Shown here in pieces: positions 25,979-34,598 of a stretch of DNA of 55,296 bases. Numbering within the stretch: position 1 is the first letter of the stretch; each line of letters opens with the position of its first letter. The position numbers were made by a program, and so were the translations under genes. This stretch comes from Promethearchaeia archaeon. Its GTDB lineage: Archaea; Asgardarchaeota; Lokiarchaeia; Sigyniarchaeales; SOKP01. The stretch spans positions 1 through 55,296 of the forward strand of contig JAHQWL010000022.1 in the NCBI GenBank assembly GCA_029856155.1. Reading direction: 5' to 3'. The notes below the pieces were generated by a model. It was given only the letters and a program-made list of their open reading frames with translations. It did not search any database and was not told the origin of the DNA.

Positions 25979-26359
25979 TTAATATTCAAGGAGTAGCTCT
26001 TCTAAAGCATTAGATACTTCTGGAGTTAAGTGATGCTCAATTTCACAAGATAATTTTTTTATTAAATTTCTGTTTTCTATTTTTAAAACATACCTAAAAA
26101 AATTACATAAATTCTTATAGCTTTTAATTATATCTTGAGCGATTATTTTTCCTTTTTTCGTTAATCTTAAAGATTTTCTTGGACTCCAGTCTATTAAGTC
26201 TCCTGCCTTTAATTTATATAACATGTCAGTTACAGAAGGGGGTTTAACATTTAGGTATTTTGAAATCTCTGAATTGCATACCCACCCACCTTTATTTTTT
26301 TTAGATATTAAATATATTGCTTTTAAATAATTTTCATAACTTTCATGAATCTCAATCAT
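25979..26359 (-). CDS. DtxR-family metal-dependent transcription regulator
   Basis: 126 residues: HESYENYLKAIYLISKKNKGGWVCNSEISKYLNVKPPSVTDMLYKLKAGDLI is the DtxR/MntR/IdeR winged helix, and EHHLTPEVSNALEE is the start of the metal-sensing dimerisation domain (a trace of the E-x-x-LS/T-x-E-x-x-x-x-L motif). No C-terminal SH3 domain, so it is MntR-like in size. It most likely senses Fe(II) or Mn(II). Placed between the Fe-S operon and the FeoAB genes, it is the best candidate to bind the TGAAT-N4-ATTCA palindromes. Confidence 0.88.
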   Translation of the reverse strand: MIEIHESYENYLKAIYLISKKNKGGWVCNSEISKYLNVKPPSVTDMLYKLKAGDLIDWSPRKSLRLTKKGKIIAQDIIKSYKNLCNFFRYVLKIENRNLIKKLSCEIEHHLTPEVSNALEELLLEY

Positions 26360-26403
26360 TTGCCCATTTACCTCTTAAAAAGTATAAAAAAAATAAAAAA
26401 AAA

Positions 26404-26784
26404 TTATTCTTCTTTTTCCAATTCAGCAATTCTTTTAGAGATATCGTCTAACGAGCTTTTAATACCATTCATTTCTGATTCTAGATAATTTTTCTCTTGT
26501 TTTAGCATTGATAATTGATTTTCTGGACTAATTTGTGGTGTAATTCCAGGTGTATATGAAGTATAAGCAGGAGCATAAACAGGAGTTCTATAACCCCCAC
26601 CCCAAGCTCTACCATACCCTAATCCTCTACCACGTCCCCAACCTCTACCACCACCCCAGCCACGACCAAGACCCATTCCAGGGCCTTTTGTATATCCTGG
26701 TGTATCATAGCCCGCACAATATCCTAAACCTCTGCCTGTCATTGGACCTAATCCTCTTGGTCCAGTTCTATCTCCCCATGGCAT
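26404..26784 (-). CDS. DUF5320-type Gly-rich protein
   Basis: 126 residues. MPWGDRTGPRGLGPMTGRGLGYCAGYDTPGY is the DUF5320 signature, followed by a Gly/Arg/Trp-rich segment (35-68), a Tyr/Pro/Thr stretch, and a C-terminal coiled coil (LSMLKQEKNYLESEMNGIKSSLDDISKRIAELEKEE). Such proteins accompany NifX-like and MinD/ferredoxin ATPases in anaerobes; their function is unknown. An operator palindrome lies 77 bp upstream, and AGAGGTGA precedes the ATG by ten bases. Confidence 0.8.
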   Translation of the reverse strand: MPWGDRTGPRGLGPMTGRGLGYCAGYDTPGYTKGPGMGLGRGWGGGRGWGRGRGLGYGRAWGGGYRTPVYAPAYTSYTPGITPQISPENQLSMLKQEKNYLESEMNGIKSSLDDISKRIAELEKEE

Positions 26785-26860
26785 ATTGATTCTTTCACCT
26801 CTTAAAATTTTTTTATTTTTTCTTAATTAATTATAAGTAATGGTAACTTTTAAATGTTAT

Positions 26861-26874
26861 TGAATGATTATTCA
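26861..26874. promoter_or_regulatory. Palindromic operator TGAAT-GATT-ATTCA
   Basis: Upstream of the DUF5320 gene; perfect arms with a different centre, which shows that the arms are the conserved part. Confidence 0.6.
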
Positions 26875-26920
26875 TTACTCTCCATTTTTGAATAGAATGC
26901 ACTTAGAAAGAATTATATTA

Positions 26921-26934
26921 TGAATCATTATTCA
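26921..26934. promoter_or_regulatory. Palindromic operator TGAAT-CATT-ATTCA
   Basis: Second site in the DUF5320/feoA divergent region, facing feoAB at a distance of about 250 bp. Confidence 0.55.
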
Positions 26935-27182
26935 GATTTATTTTGTTAAAAAATTCTTTTTATTGACTTATAATAATATGTAGAATAATTTTACGATTTC
27001 TTTAATTTTGTTGAATCAAGGATTTCACTCATTATTTTTGGGTTAACAATTTTCTTTATTCTATAAATAGCTACAAGAAACTAAAGAAAAAACCCCTTTT
27101 TTTAGGTATAACTAATAACTTTATAAATGAGAAAATACATAATTTAATTGAGAAAAAAAGTTTTTATCAACTAATAATTATT

Positions 27183-27473
27183 ATGGAGTCAAAATTCAAA
27201 AAATCTTTTCGAGAGCATAACAAGGGTATACATTTGATAAAACGTTTGATGGATTGTACAATCGGTGAAAAACTTAAAGTATTGAGAGTGAATGCGGGTC
27301 ATCAAGCTAAAAGAAGACTTGCTAATTTAGGAATTATTCCAGGTGTTACAATCATAAAAAGAAAAGCTGCTCCTTTTCGAGGGCCTATTGAAATAATTGT
27401 GAAAGGATCTTTATTAGTAATTGGACGAGGGTTAGCAGCTAGAATAATTGTTATACCTGAAAATTCTAAATAA
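27183..27473 (+). CDS. feoA: FeoA domain protein
   Basis: 96 residues with a basic N-terminal extension of about 22. The FeoA SH3-like domain runs IGEKLKVLRVNAGHQAKRRLANLGIIPGVTIIKRKAAPFRGPIEIIVKGSLLVIGRGLAARIIV. FeoA is a small cytosolic partner needed for iron(II) uptake by FeoB. It immediately precedes feoB, and the divergent promoter region carries two operator palindromes, consistent with iron control. Confidence 0.9.
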   Translation: MESKFKKSFREHNKGIHLIKRLMDCTIGEKLKVLRVNAGHQAKRRLANLGIIPGVTIIKRKAAPFRGPIEIIVKGSLLVIGRGLAARIIVIPENSK

Positions 27474-27532
27474 TTTTTAAAATAAACTAATTATTTTTCA
27501 TTAATATATTGGCTATCTTTTTGTTGAGAGAA

Positions 27533-29662
27533 ATGAGAATCATAAAATCAGTGAAAAAGCAAAATATAGAAACTAAGAAATTTAAAAGTATTATTAATAT
27601 TGCTTTAGCTGGTAATGCAAATGTTGGAAAATCGGTAATTTTTAATCAACTTACAGGACTTTCTCAAACTATTGGAAATTGGCCGGGAAAAACTGTAGAA
27701 AAAATGGAAGGGAATTTAAATTTTTTAGGGTATCGATTTAATATTGTAGATTTACCAGGAATCTATTCCCTGTCAACCTACTCGCTAGAAGAAATTATTA
27801 GTAGAGAGTATATAGTCTCTGAAGAAGTAGATGTTATTATTAATGTAATAGATGCTACAAATCTTGAACGCAATTTATTTTTTACATTCCAACTATTAGA
27901 ACTAAAAGTGCCGATGATACTAGCTATTAATCAGATGGATATCTTATTAAAAAGAAATCTAAAATTAAATTTTAAAAAGCTAGAAGAAATTTTCAAATTG
28001 CCCGTTATTCCTGTTGTAGCCGTTCATGGTAAGGGAGTTCACCAATTAATTGAAGAAGCAATAGAATTAGTAGTTTATCATCAGCCTACTTCACATTATA
28101 ATCATGATGGAAAAAAAATTCATGAAGAACTATCTCATGATGATAAAAAAATTCAAAATAATTTATCTACTAAAAACGCCTTCCAATTTCCAGATTTATA
28201 TTCAATATTAACGTATGGTAAAGAAGTAGAAATTAGAGTAAATGATTTAATTAAAAACATTGATTTACATTTAGAATATTTTTCAACATTTAATTATCCC
28301 TCGCGATTTTTAGCAATCAAAATTTTAGAAAACGATGAAGAAATTGAAAAAATGTTTAAAGCTAAACAAGAAACCACATATATAATTGATTTAGCAGAAA
28401 ATTATCGAAAAGAATTAGAAGAATTACATGGAGAAGATATCAGTACAATCATCTCTTCTGAAATTTATACAAATATACACAAAATTATTGAAGAAGTTGT
28501 CATTGTTAAAGCTCGTGGTGAAAAAAGAATTGTTTGGGCTGAGAAATTAGATCATATAACTACACATTCTGTTTGGGGTTATTTAATATTAATTTCAATC
28601 CTTATAGGAATATATCTTTTTACTTCCATTATTGGAGGTTTCCTTGGAGAAAAAATTGAGGAAATTTATAACTTTTTAAGCAGTATTATTTATAATATTT
28701 ACAGTGAGAACGATTTGGGAGTTAAAATATTTTGGGAAGGTGGTGTAGGAGGTATTTTTGGAGCAATAGGTGGTGTTTTGGTTTATGTCATTCCATTCTT
28801 TTTAATTATCGAGATTTTACAAGATTCTGGTTATTTACCACGGGCAGCATATCTCATGGATAGATTCATGCATTTCTTAGGTGTCCATGGGAAAACCATC
28901 ATCCCTATGATATTAGGGTTTGGATGTAATGTTCCTGCCTGTGCTGGATGTAGAATAATGGAAACTGACCGAGAAAAAAAAATCTCAATTGCATTAACAT
29001 CATTAATTCCATGTGCCGCGGTAATGACTGTAGTGTTAGGATTAGTAGGACGATACGTAGGTGTAACTTGGGTGTTGATATTGTTTGGTATAAATTTTAT
29101 TGTAATAATAATTATCGGCAAAATATTGAATAAGATTTTACCTGGTGAATGCACTGAGTTAATTATGGAAATGCATGAATATCGTGTTCCAAATTATTCT
29201 GTTATTTTAAAACAAACCTGGGTAAGGACTAAAGAATTCATCTTTAAAGCAATGCCCATTATAATTATAGCAGGAGTTATACTAGAGATTTTATTCATGT
29301 TTCGATTATTAGATCCTGTCAATTTGATTTTATCTCCAATTACTGTTTTCTGGTTAGGTTTACCTGCTATTACGGGTATCTTTTTAATATATGGGATCTT
29401 AAGAAAGGAACTGACATTAGTTCTTTTAGCTTTATTAGCAAATTCTATGGGTACAACTCTTCTAGGATTACTTACACCATTCCAGATGATTATATTCAGT
29501 TTAGTAACGATGCTGTATATTCCTTGCTTCGCAACTATAGTTTTAATTGCTAAAGAGACTAATTGGAAATATGCTTTACAGATAGCTGGTCTGGAAATAG
29601 GATTTGCTTTATTAATTGGAGGAATACTCAATTGGGGATTCTTTTTCCTTACAAATTTATAA
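27533..29662 (+). CDS. feoB: FeoB ferrous iron transporter
   Basis: 709 residues from ATG 27533 (TTG 27509 also possible). The N-terminal G domain has G1 GNANVGKS, G3 DLPG and G4 NQMD. A spacer then leads into the membrane domain with the Gate motifs (FLIIEILQDSGYLPRAAYLMD; GFGCNVPACAGCRIMETDREKKI) and about eight to ten helices ending ETNWKYALQIAGLEIGFALLIGG. It imports Fe(II) across the cytoplasmic membrane using GTP. Residues about 215-245 form a lysine/His-rich insert with two similar H-D-x-K-K-I-H/Q-N/E units. Co-transcribed with feoA. Confidence 0.95.
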   Translation: MRIIKSVKKQNIETKKFKSIINIALAGNANVGKSVIFNQLTGLSQTIGNWPGKTVEKMEGNLNFLGYRFNIVDLPGIYSLSTYSLEEIISREYIVSEEVDVIINVIDATNLERNLFFTFQLLELKVPMILAINQMDILLKRNLKLNFKKLEEIFKLPVIPVVAVHGKGVHQLIEEAIELVVYHQPTSHYNHDGKKIHEELSHDDKKIQNNLSTKNAFQFPDLYSILTYGKEVEIRVNDLIKNIDLHLEYFSTFNYPSRFLAIKILENDEEIEKMFKAKQETTYIIDLAENYRKELEELHGEDISTIISSEIYTNIHKIIEEVVIVKARGEKRIVWAEKLDHITTHSVWGYLILISILIGIYLFTSIIGGFLGEKIEEIYNFLSSIIYNIYSENDLGVKIFWEGGVGGIFGAIGGVLVYVIPFFLIIEILQDSGYLPRAAYLMDRFMHFLGVHGKTIIPMILGFGCNVPACAGCRIMETDREKKISIALTSLIPCAAVMTVVLGLVGRYVGVTWVLILFGINFIVIIIIGKILNKILPGECTELIMEMHEYRVPNYSVILKQTWVRTKEFIFKAMPIIIIAGVILEILFMFRLLDPVNLILSPITVFWLGLPAITGIFLIYGILRKELTLVLLALLANSMGTTLLGLLTPFQMIIFSLVTMLYIPCFATIVLIAKETNWKYALQIAGLEIGFALLIGGILNWGFFFLTNL

Positions 29663-30020
29663 ATTTTAATGTTTAAATCCTTCTAATGCCTTGTATTAAA
29701 AATTAGAAATTTGAACTCCTTTCTAGTCTTAAATAACAAAAAGAATTTAAAGATATGAGAGAGAATTTTTCTGATATCCTAAGTGATGTTGGATAGTCTA
29801 GTCGGAAAAATAAAAGTGAAAGCTTTTTTCACTTAATCTCTTAATATTGTTTTAGTAAGAGGCACCACGGGGAGGGCAATAAAGGGAATAATAAGTAAAT
29901 TTTACATTATTAGTAAAATTCAAGAATATTTTATTTTTATAAAAAAGAATTTCTAGATAATTATTAATATGTGTATTCACATATATTCACATAGTAAAAA
30001 ATATACAAACTAAAATTAAA
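29663..30020. other. Spacer between feoB and vapBC
   Basis: 358 bp, no gene. It holds G-rich element copy 1 (29861-29876) and a short inverted repeat AAAGTGAAAGCTTTTTTCACTT just before it that could act as a terminator. Confidence 0.5.
29861..29876 (+). repeat. G-rich element GGCACCACGGGG(G)AGGG, copy 1
   Basis: Copy 1 of 3, between feoB and the vapBC pair. It is followed by CAATAAAGGG. Strikingly GC-rich in an AT-rich genome. Confidence 0.7.
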
Positions 30021-30245
30021 ATGGCAAATCTAACTTTATCAATTCCTAATGAATTAAAAAAAATGATGGAAGGTTTCCCAGAAATTAATTGGTCTGAAGT
30101 AGCAAGAGATTCAATCAAAAAAAAGATTGCACAATTAAATTTTATGAAAACTTTTCGAATTGATAGTGAAATATCTCCAGAAGACGCTTTAAATCTTGGA
30201 AGAGAAATAAGTGAACTCTTATTAAAACACTATAAGAGTGAGTAA
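30021..30245 (+). CDS. vapB: VapB-like antitoxin
   Basis: 74 residues. LTLSIPNELKKMMEGFPEINWSEVARDSIKKKI is a ribbon-helix-helix style DNA-binding region; the C-terminal helix (PEDALNLGREISELLLKHY) would wrap the toxin. It ends 3 bp before the PIN-domain gene. The standard function is to neutralise VapC and repress the operon. Confidence 0.75.
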   Translation: MANLTLSIPNELKKMMEGFPEINWSEVARDSIKKKIAQLNFMKTFRIDSEISPEDALNLGREISELLLKHYKSE

Positions 30246-30248
30246 AAA

Positions 30249-30668
30249 ATGAAACTAGTTGTTGATGCTAATATTCTTTTTGCTGCTTTAATAAAAGAGG
30301 GATCAACTGCAGAGCTCTTGATTAGCGATAAATTACAACTTTTTGCTCCTGAATTCTTATTCACAGAATTTGCTAAATATGAAGAACCCATTCTCAAGAA
30401 GACTCATCGTTCTCGTGAAGAATTCACCCAATTTTTTGATTTATTAAAGGAACAGATCACAATTATTCCGAAAAAGGAGATAATCCCTTTTATAGATAAA
30501 GCCGAGAAGATTTCTCCCGATCCTAAAGATACAGTGTATTTAGCTCTTGCATTCGCACTTAAATCTAATATTTGGTCAAATGATAAAAAACTGAAACAAG
30601 GTCAAGAAGAAGTTACCGTGTTCTCAACAGAAGAATTAATTGAAAAAACTAATTTTTTAAAAACTTAG
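30249..30668 (+). CDS. vapC: VapC-like PIN-domain ribonuclease toxin
   Basis: 139 residues. The PIN acidic residues are visible: Asp6 in VVDANILFAAL, Glu in FLFTEFAKYEE, Asp in SPDPKDTVYLALA and Asp in IWSNDKKLK. VapC toxins cut tRNA or rRNA with Mg. It is coupled to VapB upstream, and the pair is bordered by G-rich elements on both sides, which suggests a cassette. Confidence 0.85.
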   Translation: MKLVVDANILFAALIKEGSTAELLISDKLQLFAPEFLFTEFAKYEEPILKKTHRSREEFTQFFDLLKEQITIIPKKEIIPFIDKAEKISPDPKDTVYLALAFALKSNIWSNDKKLKQGQEEVTVFSTEELIEKTNFLKT

Positions 30669-30701
30669 AAGTATACCTAATTTCCTACTTTTTTAGGAGG
30701 G

Positions 30702-30718
30702 GGCACCACGGGGGAGGG
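30702..30718 (+). repeat. G-rich element GGCACCACGGGGGAGGG, copy 2
   Basis: Copy 2, just after vapC. It is preceded by GGAGGG and followed 11 bases later by GGAGGG, giving at least four G runs (possible quadruplex). The bases before it, CCTAC-TTTTTTAGG, form a small hairpin. Confidence 0.75.
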
Positions 30719-30884
30719 AGAAAATGGAGGGAAAATGAAGTATTGATTTTATAGAATCAACTTTTTTCTTTAAAATTAAGGTACTTATAGCCCTGTTTCC
30801 AACGTATCCATGGACTCTATTCTAATCTTATCATTTTAAATACCTTTTATCTTATATCTGCCTATCTTTTAAAACAGAATATTT

Positions 30885-31169
30885 TTATAATCTTAATAAG
30901 CGACTACCATGGAATACAGTAATTATTTCAACAAAATTATTCATTGTTCTGTAAATTATTCGATAATTTTGGAAAATTATTTCTCTTACAGATGGAATGT
31001 TGACTTCAGGTACAATTCTACCCATATTTGGAAATTCCTTTAATTTCTGAACCGTATTATATAACTTCTTAATAAAAAGGGTAGCATAACTTTTGGAGTC
31101 TCGAGCTATATAATCATGTATTTGATTTAGGTCTTCTAAAGAACGCTCAGTCCATTCTATTCGAACCAT
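30885..31169 (-). CDS. ParE/RelE-family toxin
   Basis: 94 residues: MVRIEWTERSLEDLNQIHDYIARDS...FPNMGRIVPEVNIPSVREIIFQNYRIIYRTMNNFVEIITVFHGSRLL. This is the RelE/ParE fold with the R-E-x-x-x-x-x-YRIIY core and the final H-G-x-R. It would inhibit gyrase (ParE) or ribosome-bound mRNA (RelE); the sequence is closer to ParE. It overlaps the antitoxin gene by 13 bp. Confidence 0.85.
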   Translation of the reverse strand: MVRIEWTERSLEDLNQIHDYIARDSKSYATLFIKKLYNTVQKLKEFPNMGRIVPEVNIPSVREIIFQNYRIIYRTMNNFVEIITVFHGSRLLRL

Positions 31170-31342
31170 TTTTCGATAACTTCTTTTGCTTTTTCATTTG
31201 AGACTTTTCTTCCTTCATCAGCATCCTTTAAACCACGGATTATCTTTTCTCTAGCGTATAAATGATACATGATATCCTCTAATGTAATATCATCAGGGAG
31301 CTCTTTTATCATTTGCAAAACATTATCTTTTTCAGTTGCCAT
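31157..31342 (-). CDS. Antitoxin of the ParE/RelE pair
   Basis: 61 residues, acidic: MLQMIKELPDDITLEDIMYHLYAREKIIRGLKDADEGRKVSNEKAKEVIEKWFE type. The helix-rich antitoxin pattern ('GxxDxxxGRxxSxExxxxxxxxW') is typical of RelB/ParD-like partners. It precedes and overlaps the toxin gene, the usual order, so both are probably translated together. Confidence 0.75.
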   Translation of the reverse strand: MATEKDNVLQMIKELPDDITLEDIMYHLYAREKIIRGLKDADEGRKVSNEKAKEVIEKWFE

Positions 31343-31752
31343 AGTAGGTTCTTTTTATAACTATTAAGGTTCTAAGATATATAGAATCATGGACTCTTAT
31401 TATTTTTTGGTAATTTGATCTAAGATGCCTTAATAATAATTCAAATTAAATTTTCTTTTTTTTAATTCTAACTTATTTAAATATTTGTTTAAATGAATAT
31501 AGAATTATTTAGTAGATTTTCATCTGCAGTTGTAAGGATTGCTTTAATTCCTTTTCGCCAATAGTATTTCAATAGGGGGCACCACGGGGGAGGGAGAAAA
31601 TTTTAATAGAGAGTAGGGAAAAAAAAATATTTAGGGAGCCCCTTTAAGTTATAATTATATCTTAAATCTAACTTATTCAGTGTCTACCCTAGTCTTATTT
31701 AAAATAGAGAGTTAAATGACCTCATTTTAAATGGAATTTAAATAACACATTA
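31343..31752. other. Spacer upstream of the toxin-antitoxin pair
   Basis: 410 bp without genes, containing G-rich element copy 3 (31578-31594). Otherwise AT-rich. Confidence 0.5.
31578..31594 (+). repeat. G-rich element GGCACCACGGGGGAGGG, copy 3
   Basis: Copy 3, preceded by three further G. Identical to copy 2 over the 17-base core. It marks the outer border of the parE/antitoxin pair. Confidence 0.75.
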
Positions 31753-32847
31753 TTACATGGCATTGTCATATTTCTCCTTATTCGCCAAATAATCAGCAAG
31801 CACGGCTTCATAGAAGGCAATACGTCGAGCCCGAAGGTCATAAATCATTTTGGAAAGCTTGTCGAAAAATTGCTCTTTTGGAAGCGAAAGGAACTCATAT
31901 TTTTCGAGTTCTTTAATGTGGTTGGTAATTACATTTTCTAAATCGCCGTGCTGTTCAAAATCGTCGCCAAAATCTCGAATGAGAACCGTTAAGATTCTCT
32001 CAAACGAGCTCTTATTAGGCTCATCTGGTAGAATAAGGCTCATCTCATCCTTAAAGACGGAAAATAATTCAAAAAAAACTCTCAGATCTTCTGGATCCGC
32101 GTGAAGATCACGCGTCCGATAACGAGGAAGTTTTTTGGTGTATCTTTCAATTTCAGGATTATCTAGCTCCAGTAAATCTTTAAGATACCAAGATTGGTTA
32201 TGAATCTCATAATACAAATCAGGCAATTTGCCTTTATTTTTATTTTCAGAATCAATTCCGAGTTCAAATAACATAGAATCAATGATAAACTCATTTGGTT
32301 CTGTTAATGAACTCTTATCCTCACTCTCATAAAATGCTCGTAATTGTTGGTTATATTGGTCTTTTTGTGCCATATATTCCTGTAGGATGCATTCATAAAA
32401 AATAATACGTTGCTGACGCATCTTTTTTATCCATTTGAAGATGCGGTCTACAGTTATTTCGAATTCCTTATAATCAAGGGAAGTAGCACTCGATTCTGGC
32501 AGAAATGGAAATATTCTTTGAGCTTTAAATTTATATTGCTTTAAATCAGTAATGCGCTGTCTGACGACATCTTCAAGGGTCTTCGCTTCTCCTCTCTTAA
32601 CATAACCATAAAAATCACTTCTTAAAACATTCGCAAACGTCTTAAAGGTTACATCCTCTGCATCTGATAAAATCCGACCTAAATAGCTCATTTCCCAAGT
32701 AAGAAAAGTGCAAATTTGAAAGAACCGATTCATACCTCTCATATATCCCCGAAATGAATATCTACCTAACTCAGTTATACCATCTGGTTGATACACGATG
32801 GCAACATGTTCGCATGGATCAATAAAGTAGTAGTTAAATTCTGACAA
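31753..32847 (-). CDS. Hypothetical protein with two internal repeats
   Basis: 364 residues, soluble, helical, rich in Lys/Glu/Tyr. Two halves resemble each other: RQQRIIFYECILQEYMAQKDQY near residue 140-160 and RARRIAFYEAVLADYLANKEKY at the C terminus, each preceded by an E-D/N-V-x-x-x-I-x-x-L-K/E-x-Y-x-F stretch. This points to an internal duplication of about 180 residues. Composition is less AT-rich than its neighbours, hinting at later arrival. No known domain recognised; next on the same strand upstream is a response regulator gene. Confidence 0.7.
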   Translation of the reverse strand: MSEFNYYFIDPCEHVAIVYQPDGITELGRYSFRGYMRGMNRFFQICTFLTWEMSYLGRILSDAEDVTFKTFANVLRSDFYGYVKRGEAKTLEDVVRQRITDLKQYKFKAQRIFPFLPESSATSLDYKEFEITVDRIFKWIKKMRQQRIIFYECILQEYMAQKDQYNQQLRAFYESEDKSSLTEPNEFIIDSMLFELGIDSENKNKGKLPDLYYEIHNQSWYLKDLLELDNPEIERYTKKLPRYRTRDLHADPEDLRVFFELFSVFKDEMSLILPDEPNKSSFERILTVLIRDFGDDFEQHGDLENVITNHIKELEKYEFLSLPKEQFFDKLSKMIYDLRARRIAFYEAVLADYLANKEKYDNAM

Positions 32848-32930
32848 TTTTTGAGCCTATTTTAATTAACTTGTCTTTTATTATAAAAAATAAAGAAAAA
32901 AAACTATTTAAATATTAAGTGAGAGGGAAT

Positions 32931-33527
32931 TTATCGATCTAAATTGTCAGGCTTTACAAATCCAAGCCGGAGTAAACTTTCCTCAAAATGTCTGATGTCA
33001 TCAGGATCTTCCCACCAATATGGAACAGCCCATTCGCCCCTCATCAATTTCTCCATTATCTCCTTGAAATATCCCGCATATCTATCTGCGTGGGCACGAT
33101 TCGACTTTAACTTGTCTATATTCAGTATTCTCCTGAATATTCTATAGAATTCCTTCAATTCTAAAGGTTTAATTACATAACAATTAGCGTGAAGATTATA
33201 GGCTTTTATTAAATCTTCATTTGTGTCAGATACAGTTAAAATTACTACGGGAATTCGCTTTAATTCTTCATCTCGCTTGATTTCTTCTAATACCTCGAAT
33301 CCATTTCTCTTTGGCAAATTTAAATCTAAAAGAATTAAATTAGGGGTACTGACATTAGAATATTTCCCATTTTTCTTTAGGAAGTCTATTGCTTCAACAC
33401 CATCTCGAACTACATCTAAGCTACTAACTATTCTCCCCTTCTGAAGGACTTCTTTCGTAAGGCGAATATCTGCGGCATTATCTTCTACGAGTAATATTTT
33501 TGCTTTTACTTTTTTATATTCATTCAT
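32931..33527 (-). CDS. Response regulator (REC domain, Rcp1-like)
   Basis: 198 residues. The receiver has ILLVEDNAADIRL (acidic pair), the phospho-acceptor Asp in LILLDLNLPKRNGFEVL, Thr/Ser in VVILTVSDTNE and Lys in CYVIKPLE, all needed for phosphorylation. The P-K-R-N-G-F motif places it with phytochrome-type Rcp regulators. A C-terminal 60-residue tail (YAGYFKEIMEKLMRGEWAVPYWWEDP) has no known output domain. The kinase gene lies directly upstream with 12 bp between them, so they form a pair. Confidence 0.85.
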   Translation of the reverse strand: MNEYKKVKAKILLVEDNAADIRLTKEVLQKGRIVSSLDVVRDGVEAIDFLKKNGKYSNVSTPNLILLDLNLPKRNGFEVLEEIKRDEELKRIPVVILTVSDTNEDLIKAYNLHANCYVIKPLELKEFYRIFRRILNIDKLKSNRAHADRYAGYFKEIMEKLMRGEWAVPYWWEDPDDIRHFEESLLRLGFVKPDNLDR

Positions 33528-33539
33528 TATTAACTCTAA

Positions 33540-34598
33540 TTATTCTTTAATTTTTTTTGGAAAAATTGTAAAGAAGAAGGTTGATCCTTTACCTATTTCT
33601 GATTCTACCCATATTTTTCCACCATATCGTTGAACTATCTTCTTACATATAGGTAATCCTATCCCTGTACCGGGATATTCTTCTTTAGTATGTAGTCGGT
33701 AAAAAATATTAAAAAGCTTATCAAAAAAATTTGACTCAATACCTATACCATTATCTTTTACAGAGAATAACCATTCATCATTGATCTTATTTACCCCGAT
33801 ATGAATTCTAGGGGGTTCTTTTCTTCGGAATTTTATAGCATTGCTAAGTAAATTCTGAAATAATTGAGTAAATTGAGTTTTATCCACTTTCAATGTTGGC
33901 ATTCTATCATAAGTTATAACCGCACCACTCTCTTTTATTGATTCTTGCAGATTAAATAAAGCATCCTTTAAAATATTTTCAAGATTTGTCAATTTAGAAG
34001 GTTTAGCATGGGTTGTGATTCTTGAATATGATAATAGGTCTTTTATAAGCGTATTCATTATTTTTGCACCGTCTGTAATGAAATGTATAAATTCTTTACC
34101 ATCTTTGTCCATTTTTTCTTTATATTTATCTTCTAAAAGTTGAGAAAAGCTTACAATTGCTCGTAAAGGTTCTTGTAGGTCATGAGATGCTACGTAAGCA
34201 AATTGTTGTAAATCTTCATTAGAACGCCTTAAATCCTCCGTTATTTCATTAAATTCAATTTCTCTTCTTGAAATATGTTCTGATAAGAATGATACAACTA
34301 TTCCCACTACTATTAAGGAGATTGCTCTAACAAAATTATTAATAGTGTCTAGAGTAAAAAATTGATCATCTAGAATGAGATGAATAATAATCAATATTGC
34401 AGCTAAAAATGTGGGAATGACTAATCCTTTTCTTTTCCACCATAAACACGCTTAAATTGAAGGGAAATAGAAAAAATGTGCAACTAAGATTGAAGTATTA
34501 AGAATTACCTCGAAGTAATAAATTAATAAACATGAAACAATAATTAAAATTAAAATAATCAAAAATCTTATTTTCTGTTCTTTAAACTTCAAATTCAT
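33540..34598 (-). pseudogene. Sensor histidine kinase interrupted by one in-frame TAA
   Basis: Starting at ATG 34598 the frame gives two hydrophobic helices (MNLKFKEQKIRFLIILILII...), then HFFYFPSI-stop-ACLWWKRKG, where related sensors read a leucine. The TAA is codon 49 (34454-34452). The frame then continues unbroken to the end: H-box SHDLQEPLRAIVSFSQLL, N-box LSNAIKFRRKEPPRIHIG, G1 DNGIGIES and G2 GTGIGLPICKKIVQRYGG. A translation restart at ATG 34394 could yield a 284-residue kinase lacking most of the sensor membrane part. It may be a point nonsense mutation (TTA to TAA) or a sequencing error. Confidence 0.75.

Larger units (their letters stand above)
26785..27182. other. Divergent promoter region between DUF5320 and feoA
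   Basis: 398 bp without genes. It contains two operator palindromes (26861 and 26921) spaced 60 bp centre to centre, near the DUF5320 side, and a run of A/T near feoA. A single regulator could control both directions. Confidence 0.5.

Noticed and set aside
27509..27533. TTG 27509 as the certain start of feoB
   Set aside because: ATG 27533 gives a normal start and the extra eight residues (AIFLLRE) are not conserved; left as an alternative.
29861..31594. G-rich repeats as insertion sequence ends or CRISPR repeats
   Set aside because: No transposase, no target duplications, spacing too large and irregular for CRISPR.
34452..34454. TAA in the histidine kinase as a recoded sense codon
   Set aside because: TAA is used as the normal stop of many genes in this window, and no mechanism reads it here.
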